DNA from: FEN-1219 sp963817615
GTDB lineage: Bacteria; Pseudomonadota; Gammaproteobacteria; Steroidobacterales; Rariloculaceae
DNA: 64,000 bases
NCBI GenBank assembly: GCA_963817615.1
Contig: CAWFPH010000003.1
Coordinates: 992,001 to 1,056,000, forward strand
Direction: 5' to 3'
The notes under the pieces are model-generated. The model made no database searches and had not been told where the DNA came from. It saw only the letters and a list, made by a program, of their open reading frames with translations. Below, in pieces: positions 54,426-62,226 of the stretch. The translations under genes and the position numbers were made by a program. Positions within the stretch are counted from its first letter, which is position 1. Each line of letters begins with the position of its first letter.

Positions 54426-54920
54426 ATGGAATGCTGCATCGATCAAAGGCTCGCGCTCGACGCAGCGCTCGAGGATGCCTATTGTCGGGTTCGATTGACG
54501 ACCGACCGGCTCTGCCGACCGCTGCTGGCCCAGGATCCGACCGTCCAATCCATGCGGAATCCTGGCTGCGTCGAATGGCATCTCACACATACGACGTGGT
54601 TCTTCGAGCGATTCGTGCTACGTCCCCAAGTTTCGGGCTACCGGGAATTCCAGAAGGTATACGGCCAGTTGTTCGACTCGTGTCGAGGCTCGAGGAGGAC
54701 GATGCAGAAAAAGCGGGCCCACGGCCGAGCAGTGCGTCCCTGCACGGACGAAATAAGACTGTATCGCACCTATGTGGACGAGCATGTCCTACAGCTACTC
54801 GAACGCAACGCCGGCCACCAGGCCGTTGCGGATCTCGTCATCCTCGGACTGCACCACGAGCGACAGCACCAGGAGTGGCTGCTCGCCGAGGTCGAACATC
54901 TCTTCTCATGCCATCCCTGA
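54426..54920 (+). pseudogene. truncated EgtB: DinB domain only
   Basis: About 164 residues matching the N-terminal DinB domain of EgtB, the iron enzyme that joins hercynine to a thiol. Seen are CRVRLTTDRLCRPLLAQDPTVQSM, the first iron-ligand segment VEWHLTHTTWFFERFVL, GYREFQKVYGQLFDS, and the HHERQHQEW segment with the other two histidine ligands. The frame ends at EVEHLFSCHP, where full EgtB continues for ~250 residues into a sulfatase-modifying-factor domain carrying the substrate site. That domain is absent in all frames downstream. Starts at 54426 (ATG) or 54399 (GTG). It cannot act as a complete sulfoxide synthase. Confidence 0.8.
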
Positions 54921-55023
54921 CCACCGTATATCACTCGGGAAGACCGGGTCCTCGACATTCGCCATCGCCGCACACCTTTTCCGGGAGTCTGCGCGTTATG
55001 AAGGCCCGTGAGACGGTCGGAAG

Positions 55024-55698
55024 CTAGTCGTTTCCGGCCGTTGGGAGCCCGAGCCGTGCGGCCATGCTCACGAGCTCCGGCAACGATCGAGCGCGCATTT
55101 TTCGCATGGCGCGGCCGCGGTGCGCCTTGACCGTTATTTCGCTGATCAGAAGCTCGCCGCCGACCTGTTTGTTCAACAGCCCGCGGACGACTAGCGCCAT
55201 GACTTCCTGCTCTCGGCGACTCAGCGACCCGTATCGAGAACGCAGTTCCCGCATCTCGGACTCTTCCTCCAGTCGGCGACGACTGCGCTCTATAGCGCCG
55301 CGAATCGCATCGACCAGCGCATCATTGCTGAGCGGTTTCGTTAGGAACTCGACGGCGCCCGCCTTCATCGCTCGGACACTCATCGGGATGTCGCCACGAC
55401 CGGTGATGAAGATGATCGGCATGTCGTTGCGTTGCTCGTTGACGCGCTTCTGCAGTTCCAGACCGTCGAGATCCGGCAGACCTACGTCGAGCACGAGACA
55501 ACTGGGCACCCGGGTTCGCGGTCTTGCGAGAAACTCTCGTGCGGAAGCAAAGACCTCGGGGCGCCACCCGCAAGTCTCTATGAACGCCTCGAGCGACTCC
55601 CTGACCGATAAGTCGTCGTCGACGACAAACACAATCGGCATCGAATCAACCACAGAACCTGATCGCACGTTGGCGGTCACTTTGAGTGCTGCTTCCAT
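55024..55698 (-). CDS. FixJ/NarL-type response regulator
   Basis: A 224-residue regulator with a receiver domain (PIVFVVDDDLSVRESLEAFIE; phospho-aspartate in CLVLDVGLPDLDG; conserved lysine in FLTKPLSN) and a LuxR-type HTH (LSRREQEVMALVVRGLLNKQVGGELLISEITVKAHRGRAMRKM). In-frame starts at 55698 (behind GAGGGGCG) or 55641, at the receiver itself. It lies next to a second, single-domain receiver and near a histidine kinase; together they probably form one pathway. Confidence 0.92.
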   Translation of the reverse strand: MEAALKVTANVRSGSVVDSMPIVFVVDDDLSVRESLEAFIETCGWRPEVFASAREFLARPRTRVPSCLVLDVGLPDLDGLELQKRVNEQRNDMPIIFITGRGDIPMSVRAMKAGAVEFLTKPLSNDALVDAIRGAIERSRRRLEEESEMRELRSRYGSLSRREQEVMALVVRGLLNKQVGGELLISEITVKAHRGRAMRKMRARSLPELVSMAARLGLPTAGND

Positions 55699-55732
55699 GG
55701 GGACGCCCCTCGCTTGTGCTGCAAGATCATCG

Positions 55733-56113
55733 TCATCGGCGAGTGCCCTCGAGCATCGCGGTATCCAGTGCGGTGCGCAGGGCCTGATCATTAAACGGCT
55801 TGAAGAGGCATTCCATTGCCCCCTGTCGCAACAGCTCGAGACGGAGTTTTTCATCCGCTCTCGCCGTAATGAATATGGTCGGAATGGCGTACCCACGATG
55901 GCCTAGCTCTCGGTGCAGCTCGGGGCCCGACATCCCCGGCATTGCGACATCGAGAATAAGGCAGCGCGTCAGATCGATCGAACCCGATACGAGGAACTCT
56001 CGAGCGGATGCGAACGCCTGCACCGCGAAGCCCAGTTCGCCGAGCAAATCTGGAAGCGACTCGCGCACGGACTCATCGTCGTCAACCACCGAGACCAGCG
56101 GTCGTTGGGTCAT
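55733..56113 (-). CDS. single-domain response regulator (FixJ-like receiver)
   Basis: A 126-residue receiver domain: LVSVVDDDESVRESLPDLLGELGF, phospho-aspartate in CLILDVAMPGMSGPEL, and the KPF lysine in CLFKPFNDQAL. There is no output domain. It is 34 bp upstream of the FixJ-type regulator and may act as a phosphate sink or a phosphorelay partner to it. Confidence 0.9.
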   Translation of the reverse strand: MTQRPLVSVVDDDESVRESLPDLLGELGFAVQAFASAREFLVSGSIDLTRCLILDVAMPGMSGPELHRELGHRGYAIPTIFITARADEKLRLELLRQGAMECLFKPFNDQALRTALDTAMLEGTRR

Positions 56114-56453
56114 CAGGCACCCCTCGAGCCAACATCAGCTCCTACATCTCCATCAGTCACACCCGAAGAATGCGCTACTCCGAGGGCCATTGCGTTGGTA
56201 CTTTGGTATCGGTCCGCTTTCGTCATCTTTAGCACACTTCTACCCGAGCCGCTCCTCAAGAACCCAAGCGATACCAAGGCACAATCGCCGTCTGCGCACG
56301 ATCCTGTGAGACTGAGCATCGCGAGGCGGCCAATAGTCGCTGCGCGCGAAGTCGTCTCGCGAGGACACGCAGGGCGCCGCCGTAGTAGCAGAACGCGTCG
56401 CCGGCAGGGTTCGAGAGCGTTCTCGACAACCGCTGCTATAGAGGGATGAAGTC
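56114..56453. other. divergent gap, receiver gene / peptidoglycan-binding gene
   Basis: No credible gene. It should hold promoters in both directions. Nothing distinctive seen. Confidence 0.4.
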
Positions 56454-56690
56454 ATGCCGCAACGCTATCCAGCAGTAGGCCTCGGCATTCCCCGCGCCGA
56501 CCACATGGGCATGGAGGAACTGGTGTCGAGGCTCAGGGACCTCGGTTATTACGATGGGCCGGCCGAAGGCGAACCGTGGCCACGCACCCTGCTCGCGCTC
56601 AAACGATTTCAGCACGCCCAAGGCCTTCCGGTGACGGGTTATACGGACATTGCGACCGTGCGGGCTCTGCGCGAAGCGTACTGCTACTGA
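56454..56690 (+). CDS. small peptidoglycan-binding-like domain protein
   Basis: A 78-residue protein that is almost entirely one PG_binding_1-like domain: MEELVSRLRDLGYYDGPAEGEPWPRTLLALKRFQHAQGLPVTGYTDIATVRAL. There is no signal peptide, so if it binds the cell wall it must be exported by other means; a cytoplasmic role is possible. AGGGATGAAG precedes the start. It is followed 11 bp later by a small hypothetical gene. Confidence 0.7.
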   Translation: MPQRYPAVGLGIPRADHMGMEELVSRLRDLGYYDGPAEGEPWPRTLLALKRFQHAQGLPVTGYTDIATVRALREAYCY

Positions 56691-56701
56691 GGCACGGAGC
56701 C

Positions 56702-57013
56702 ATGTCAATCACTACCCGAATCGAAGGCGCAATCGAAGGTGCGATCGAAACCACGATCTACACGACGGATGACGGATTCGTCGCCATTGAGCAGGTGAAT
56801 GACAACACAGTGCTACTCTCGTCCGATCAGCTCGTCGCCGTCATTCGGAGGCTCGAGACCTGCTACGACAACCGAGCGTACTGGCATCGACCGACGCAAG
56901 CCCGGCCGCCGCCTGCAACGGCCAAGAACAGGTCGAGCACTCAGCTCGGTATCGAGAAGACGAACGTGGCCCCCGGACCGTCGTTCTGGACGGCCCAAAG
57001 ACGGCCGCCGTGA
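56702..57013 (+). CDS. hypothetical protein of 103 residues
   Basis: An N-terminal domain MSITTRIEGAIEGAIETTIY + TTDDGFVAIEQVN with SDQLVAVIRRLETCYDNRAYW looks folded and acidic. The C-terminal ~35 residues are low complexity and overlap the 3' end of the histidine kinase on the other strand by 73 bp, so the true product may be selected mainly over its first 70 residues. No family recognised. Confidence 0.5.
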   Translation: MSITTRIEGAIEGAIETTIYTTDDGFVAIEQVNDNTVLLSSDQLVAVIRRLETCYDNRAYWHRPTQARPPPATAKNRSSTQLGIEKTNVAPGPSFWTAQRRPP

Positions 57014-58989
57014 CCTTCGATGATCGAGCGGCTCACGGACAGGCCGATGCCCATGCCTCCGCTCTTGGTCGTATAAAAGGCCGTGAAGAGATTTCCCGCA
57101 TCCTGGGGATCAAAGCCGATGCCGGTATCGCAAACGAGCAAGCGCACGGCGTCGCTGCCGTCGCGCTCCGTCCTCACCGTAACTTCTCTCGACCTATCCT
57201 TTACACCGACCATCGCGTCCGAAGCATTGGTGAGGAGATTCAAAATCACCTGCTGCAGCTGAACCCGGTCGCCCTTCACTTGGGGGAGGTTTGCGGCCAA
57301 ATCCAGCCGCAGCGAGACTCGGTGCTTTTGCAACACCCCGCCGTACAGCGCTACGACCTCTTGAGTGGCTTGGTTTAGGTCGACCGGCTCTGCCTGAATC
57401 TCCTTCTTCGCGAAGAGAGCCCTCAGCCTGGAGATCACCTCGTACGCCCGGTTCCCGTCGCGAATCGTCCGGCGAGCGGTCTCTCGCGCCCCGTCGAGGT
57501 TCGGAGGCTCCGTCGCGAGCATCCTTAGACACGTGTTTGCGTTCGTGATGATACCCGACAGGGGCTGATTGACTTCGTGCGCAATGGACGCAGTGAGCTC
57601 GCCCATCATAGTGACGCGTGCGATGTGCGCCAGTTCCGTCTGGATTTGATGGAGATCCTGTTGCGATTGCCGCCAATCGTGCATGTCGACGACGGTGCCA
57701 TACCACTTCGCGATGCGCCCCTCCTCGTCGAGGAGCGGCAGCGCACTCGTGACGCACCAACGGTAAGTCCGATCGGCGGCGTGGAACGTGCGAGCTTCGA
57801 CTCTATAGGGAGCGCCCGTCCGCACACTGTTGAGCCAGGCTCGAATCGTAGGCCCCACGTCTTCAGCGTGCAGAAGTCTGGCCCAGCCGCTGCTCATCAC
57901 CTCTTCGGCGGAAAATCCGGTGTACTCGAGAAATCTGCCATTGCAATAGTCGATCGTTCCCTCCGGGGTGGCACTCCAGAGCATTTCGGGAATCGTTTCG
58001 GTCATTTGCCGTAGGCTGAGCTCGCTTTCCAGGAGACGCTCCTGAGCCCGCTTTAGGTCTTCGATGTCGGTAGACGTACCGACGAAACGCAAGATATTGC
58101 CTTCCGCGTCGCGGACCGGAACAGCGCGATTCAAATGCCAGCGGTAGGTTTGATCGCTCGCCCGCAGGAAGCGCGCTTCCATAGTGAAGGCGGTGCCCGA
58201 GCGAATCCCTTCCCAGTAAGTTCGGACCGCTCGCTCCTTGTCCTCCGGATGGAGCGCGACGATCCACGACTCTTGTGAACGGGAATCTTCGGGTGACTCG
58301 CCACGATATTCGAACCACGCCTGGTTGATGATGTCGGGCGTCCCGTCGGGAGTCACCGACCAAGCGGCGACGGGAAGCTGCTGCAACATGCCGACGCGAA
58401 GCTGCAGCGTGTCCATCGCCAGCAGCAGCTCTTGCGTCCGCTGCGCCACTCGCTGGTCCAACTCGGCCGCGGCCCGCCTCTGCTGATTCAGAAGCCTTGC
58501 TTCTTGTAGCCCGATGGCCGCTTGGTTCGCCGCGACGCCCAACAGGAGGCTCTCCGTTTGCGACGGGAAATTCGGGCGCCTCGACCCCACGAGAAGAAGT
58601 CCCGTTTCGTCGTGAAGGCCCAATCTGAACGGCACGATCGACACGTCGCCACCGGCCATCCGGTTTCGGATGGGCGCTTGCCAATCCATTGTGGCACCAT
58701 CGCCGGACACCCGGCGCTGCAAGTCACGAAACTCTTCGGCCAGCATCGACCCTTCTTGTGACGGTGCGACGCGAAGCACTTCGACCGCGCCGTCTTCCTG
58801 GCGAGCATTGAGTCGCGCATACGCCAAGTCGAGGCCCAACATGCCGAACACGGCATCGACGAGCGTGCCGAGAATTCGCGGCGGCTCACGGCCAATCCAC
58901 ATAGCCGAAAGAGCCAGCACGGCAAGTAAGTCGTTCACGCAGCCCTGAAGAGATCTAATCTCTTCGGCGCGAACGAGAATCTCATCCAT
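56941..58989 (-). CDS. soluble GAF/PAS sensor histidine kinase
   Basis: A 682-residue kinase without membrane segments. The order is a GAF-like N-terminal domain (~30-185), a coiled linker (LLNQQRRAAAELDQRVAQRTQELLLAMDTLQLRVG), two PAS domains (~210-330 and ~340-460, each with the ...LHPEDKERAVRTYWEG / LLHAEDVGPTIRAWLN pattern and a PAC segment), a HisKA domain (H-box ASIAHEVNQPLSGI) and a HATPase domain (N-box QQVILNLLTNASDAM, G1 LVCDTGIGFDP, G2 SGGMGIGLSVSRSIIEGHGG). FixL-like kinases have this form and pair with FixJ-type regulators, two of which lie nearby. The start at 58989 is 17 bp after the MEDS gene stop. Confidence 0.92.
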   Translation of the reverse strand: MDEILVRAEEIRSLQGCVNDLLAVLALSAMWIGREPPRILGTLVDAVFGMLGLDLAYARLNARQEDGAVEVLRVAPSQEGSMLAEEFRDLQRRVSGDGATMDWQAPIRNRMAGGDVSIVPFRLGLHDETGLLLVGSRRPNFPSQTESLLLGVAANQAAIGLQEARLLNQQRRAAAELDQRVAQRTQELLLAMDTLQLRVGMLQQLPVAAWSVTPDGTPDIINQAWFEYRGESPEDSRSQESWIVALHPEDKERAVRTYWEGIRSGTAFTMEARFLRASDQTYRWHLNRAVPVRDAEGNILRFVGTSTDIEDLKRAQERLLESELSLRQMTETIPEMLWSATPEGTIDYCNGRFLEYTGFSAEEVMSSGWARLLHAEDVGPTIRAWLNSVRTGAPYRVEARTFHAADRTYRWCVTSALPLLDEEGRIAKWYGTVVDMHDWRQSQQDLHQIQTELAHIARVTMMGELTASIAHEVNQPLSGIITNANTCLRMLATEPPNLDGARETARRTIRDGNRAYEVISRLRALFAKKEIQAEPVDLNQATQEVVALYGGVLQKHRVSLRLDLAANLPQVKGDRVQLQQVILNLLTNASDAMVGVKDRSREVTVRTERDGSDAVRLLVCDTGIGFDPQDAGNLFTAFYTTKSGGMGIGLSVSRSIIEGHGGRLWAVQNDGPGATFVFSIPS

Positions 58990-59005
58990 CGAAATGTCCG
59001 CAAGG

Positions 59006-59635
59006 TCAGGCGCGACGCTTGCGCAGCTCGACCAAGAATTCCTCGGGAGGCACGAAGAAGGGATTTCTATGCAGGATCCCACCCACGATAACCATGGGAT
59101 GAGTCCTCATGATATCGATGACCGTTTCGCCGCTGAACTTCGCGAGATCGTAGGTGCAGATAACGGCGTCCTCGCAGCGGCGCCATAGATCGTTGACGCG
59201 CGATTCGAACTCCACGAGCGCATCGAGGTGAGTCCCGGTCTGGGCCGCCGCCCACTCCATGTGGCAAATGATGCGAGCGAGCGGGAAGCCCGCCTTTGCG
59301 TTGTCCGTCGCCATTCGTTCGAACGCTTCGAGCATTCGATCGGCATCGAAACGACCATCCAGGAGATAGGTATCGGTGTCCGAGCGGAGCTCGAATAGCG
59401 AGCTCCGCTCGGCCTGATCCACCTTGATACCGGCTGCCGTCAGACGGCGACGATGATTCTCGTGGTCACATGCATTCACGATATGGACGGCTTTCTCGCC
59501 ACGCTCCAGCCCATCGCGAATGAAAGGCATCAAGACGCGGTACTCTTCGTCGCGGCTATTGAAGAACGCGCAGACATGCCGCCATTCGGCCAGCTCGGTG
59601 TCGGCAAATCGAATCGGGGGCGTGGTCTTGGCCAT
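59006..59635 (-). CDS. MEDS-domain sensory protein
   Basis: A 209-residue protein. WRHVCAFFNSRDEEYRVLMPFIRDGLERGEKAVHIVNACDHENHRRRL, LFELRSDTDTYLLDGRFDADRMLEAFE and LARIICHMEWA match the MEDS (DcmR-type sensory) domain, a RecA-like ligand-sensing module often linked to histidine kinases. The end VITYDL/SGETVIDIMRTHPMVIVGGIL is the usual finish. It is directly upstream of the kinase in the same direction, so it probably feeds a signal to it. Confidence 0.85.
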   Translation of the reverse strand: MAKTTPPIRFADTELAEWRHVCAFFNSRDEEYRVLMPFIRDGLERGEKAVHIVNACDHENHRRRLTAAGIKVDQAERSSLFELRSDTDTYLLDGRFDADRMLEAFERMATDNAKAGFPLARIICHMEWAAAQTGTHLDALVEFESRVNDLWRRCEDAVICTYDLAKFSGETVIDIMRTHPMVIVGGILHRNPFFVPPEEFLVELRKRRA

Positions 59636-59991
59636 TGCGTTCTAGGTCTGCACCGTCCTGAGCGACCATAGCATTCCGCGCGGCCACCGACCTTTCTCCG
59701 GGGAGACTGCGCCAACCGCGCTCAACAGGAAGTATCAGCCGGGCACCGGTCGTGCGCAACCGTGAAGTCCGGCGCTCTGCACGATGCAGCTCGCCGATAC
59801 CAAGGTTCAATAGTCACGCGCGCTCGTTGCTGGTCTGATGGTCCTTCCAGCACGCTAGGAGAGCGCGGCGTGAACGGATATCCACGACAAGGACGCGGGT
59901 GCGCGGCGGTCTTGCCATGGCGAAACCGCTTACGGTCGCGAGCGTACTGTGATGAGCGCCTGCTGCGCCGATCGCTGGAGGATTCGAGCCC
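59636..59991. other. divergent gap without a gene
   Basis: No credible gene; frames read as shadow sequence. It should carry promoters for the MEDS/kinase unit (left) and the fusion oxidoreductase (right). No clear operator. Confidence 0.45.
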
Positions 59992-61683
59992 GTGCCGCGA
60001 GGTCCTTGGATGACCTCGATCGGCTCGTGGTCGCCGACGACAACTGCGCGACGTTCGCAAGCATTCCCCGTGCTCTCGGCAGAAGAGATTCGGCGCGTCG
60101 TTCCCTATGGAAGTCCGCGCGAGTGCGCAGCCGGGGAGCGGGTGTACGAAACGGGCAAACTGAGTCCGGGGATCTTCGTCGTCCTTTCGGGTCGTCTGCG
60201 CATCACCGGGCGCGATGGACATGGACGCGATCTGAACGTCGTCGACCTCGAGCCTGGAATGTTCTCCGGCGAGCTTGGCCAGCTCTCCGGACGACGCTCG
60301 TTCACCGATGCCACCGCCATCGGTCCGCTCCGAACCGCGCTGATTCCGCCGCAGAGCTTGCGAGCATTGCTGATTGCGGAAGCCATGCTCGGCGAAAAAA
60401 TCATGCGCGCGCTGATCTTGCGCCGAGTCGGTTTGCTTGAAACGGGAACCGGCGGCCCGCTGTTGATCGGCGGAGCGGCTTCGCCGGACGTCGTGCGCCT
60501 CGGTGGTTTCCTCGCGCGTAACAGCATCCCGTACCTCGTGCTGGACCCCGCGAATGATCCGGAGGCCCGCGTCATCATCGAACGTTATCTGCCGACGAAC
60601 TCCGAGCTGCCCATGGTGCTGTGCCCTGACGGCTCGATCTTGCGGAATCCGACGGAGAATGCGCTCGCCCGCTGTATCGGGATGCTCGATGCCGACGGTG
60701 AAGAGCGTACCTACGACGTCGCTGTCGTCGGCGCCGGCCCGGCCGGGCTCGGCGCCGCCGTGTATGCGGCATCGGAAGGCCTGGCTGTCGTCGTAGCCGA
60801 TGCTCGAGCGTTCGGTGGACAGGCCGGTGCGAGCGCACGCATCGAAAATTACCTGGGATTCCCCACCGGGATCTCGGGACAGGCGCTGGCGGGCCGCGCG
60901 TACACACAGGCGCAGAAATTCGGCGCGCACATGAAGATTCCAGCCGAGGTCGTCACCATCGACTGCGCGCGGTCCAACGACCAGGATCTGCTCGCGCTGC
61001 GGCTGTCCGACGGCGCGGTGCTCCGCAGCCGGGCCGTCGTGATCGCAAGCGGCGCTCGCTATCGTCGCCCGGCCTACCCGAACCTTCACGAGCTCGAGGG
61101 CCGCGGCATCTGGTACTGGGCATCGCCGATCGAAGCCAGAATGTGCGCGAGCCAGGACGTCGTCCTCGTCGGCGGGGGCAACTCCGCCGGGCAGGCCGCA
61201 GTGTATCTCGCGGGCTTCGCGACCAAGGTGTGGATGCTGGTCCGGCGTGCGACTCTTGCGGCCGGCATGTCGAAATACCTAATCGACCGCATCCGCGCGA
61301 TTCCGAACATCGAGCTGTTGACCGGCACGGAGATCGTGGAGCTCCTCGGCTCACACGAGCTCGGCGTCGAGGCCGTCCGCTGGCGCGAGCACGACAGCGG
61401 GTACGAGACGGTCATGCCGACTCGCAACGTGTTCCTGTTCTTGGGGGCGGACCCCTGCACCGAGTGGCTCGGTGGTTGCGGAGTGGCGCTCGATGCGCAC
61501 GGATTCGTGAAAACGGGAGAGTCCAAGCTCGCGCTCGAAACGACGGTTCCCGGCGTCTTCGCGATTGGGGACGTGAGGTCCGGCTCGGTGAAGCGCGTCG
61601 GTGGCGCGATCGGCGAAGGCGCCGCCGTCGTTGCGCAGATCCACGCGTCCCTCGCAGCCGAAGACCGGGCTCGCGCGTACTAG
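59992..61683 (+). CDS. cyclic-nucleotide-domain / thioredoxin-reductase-like fusion
   Basis: A 563-residue fusion. A CRP-type cNMP-binding domain lies at ~30-145 (GERVYETGKLSPGIFVVLSGRLRI, EPGMFSGELGQLSGRRSFTDATAIG); a thioredoxin-like segment at ~150-225 (SIPYLVLDPANDPEARVI); and an FAD/NAD(P)H reductase domain to the end (VAVVGAGPAGLGAAVYAASEGL, VVLVGGGNSAGQAAVYLA, GVFAIGDVRSGSVKRVGGAIGEGAAVVAQIH). The TrxR CxxC redox motif is absent: the corresponding place reads WYWASPIEARMC. It may reduce something other than thioredoxin, gated by a nucleotide. The first ~23 residues are not conserved-looking, so the start may lie later, for example at an internal start near the CRP domain. Confidence 0.85.
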   Translation: MPRGPWMTSIGSWSPTTTARRSQAFPVLSAEEIRRVVPYGSPRECAAGERVYETGKLSPGIFVVLSGRLRITGRDGHGRDLNVVDLEPGMFSGELGQLSGRRSFTDATAIGPLRTALIPPQSLRALLIAEAMLGEKIMRALILRRVGLLETGTGGPLLIGGAASPDVVRLGGFLARNSIPYLVLDPANDPEARVIIERYLPTNSELPMVLCPDGSILRNPTENALARCIGMLDADGEERTYDVAVVGAGPAGLGAAVYAASEGLAVVVADARAFGGQAGASARIENYLGFPTGISGQALAGRAYTQAQKFGAHMKIPAEVVTIDCARSNDQDLLALRLSDGAVLRSRAVVIASGARYRRPAYPNLHELEGRGIWYWASPIEARMCASQDVVLVGGGNSAGQAAVYLAGFATKVWMLVRRATLAAGMSKYLIDRIRAIPNIELLTGTEIVELLGSHELGVEAVRWREHDSGYETVMPTRNVFLFLGADPCTEWLGGCGVALDAHGFVKTGESKLALETTVPGVFAIGDVRSGSVKRVGGAIGEGAAVVAQIHASLAAEDRARAY

Positions 61684-61764
61684 CCGCCGATCAGCTCCAC
61701 CTGTTAGTCGACAGCGTACCGGCGAGCGTTGCGTCTACCAAAAGCAACTCGATGCGCGATGCGG

Positions 61765-62226
61765 CTACGCTCGTTGCTTGCGGTTACGCGGATCCTTCCC
61801 TCGGTCGACGTATGCAAGGCCCAACGGACCGATGGCGTTGACCTGCGTGACGTAGTCGCCGGATCGTGCCCAATGGAAATGCGACTGCCCGCCGGGCAGG
61901 ATGACGACGGTGCCGGGTGCATGCGGGACGAGCTTGCGCTCATCGAACACGTCTCCGAGGCCGATGTAGAAAATGCCGGAGATCACGGTGTAGATCCGGT
62001 CCTCGGTATGGCGGTGCGGCATCATCTTGACGCCGTCCGGTAAGTGCACCCGAATCACGTACGGCCCGGCTTTCGTCGGATCGCCCACGAGCACCGCGAG
62101 CCGCGCGCGCGGCGGAAATGCAGCGAACCGCTTCCACGCGACGTCATCCGCTTCAATGACGCGGAACGTCTCTTGACCCGGTTGATGCAATGCAGCAGAC
62201 CCCGACTCGAACCGTTGACGTTTCAT
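61765..62226 (-). CDS. cupin-domain protein
   Basis: A 153-residue cupin. Metal-site motifs are MMPHRHTEDRIYTVISGIFYIGLGDVF (two His and the Glu/Asp position) and VVILPGGQSHFHWA (later His). The start overlaps the stop of the dehydrogenase gene by 4 bp (ATGA at 62223-62226), so it is translationally coupled to it. Role in the oxidation carried out by the neighbour is unknown. Confidence 0.85.
   Translation of the reverse strand: MKRQRFESGSAALHQPGQETFRVIEADDVAWKRFAAFPPRARLAVLVGDPTKAGPYVIRVHLPDGVKMMPHRHTEDRIYTVISGIFYIGLGDVFDERKLVPHAPGTVVILPGGQSHFHWARSGDYVTQVNAIGPLGLAYVDRGKDPRNRKQRA

Noticed and set aside
54600..54780. Frameshift inside the EgtB fragment
   Set aside because: The sequence between LFDS and RPCTDEIRLYR is odd, but the frame stays open and the flanks align in the same frame, so no shift is needed.
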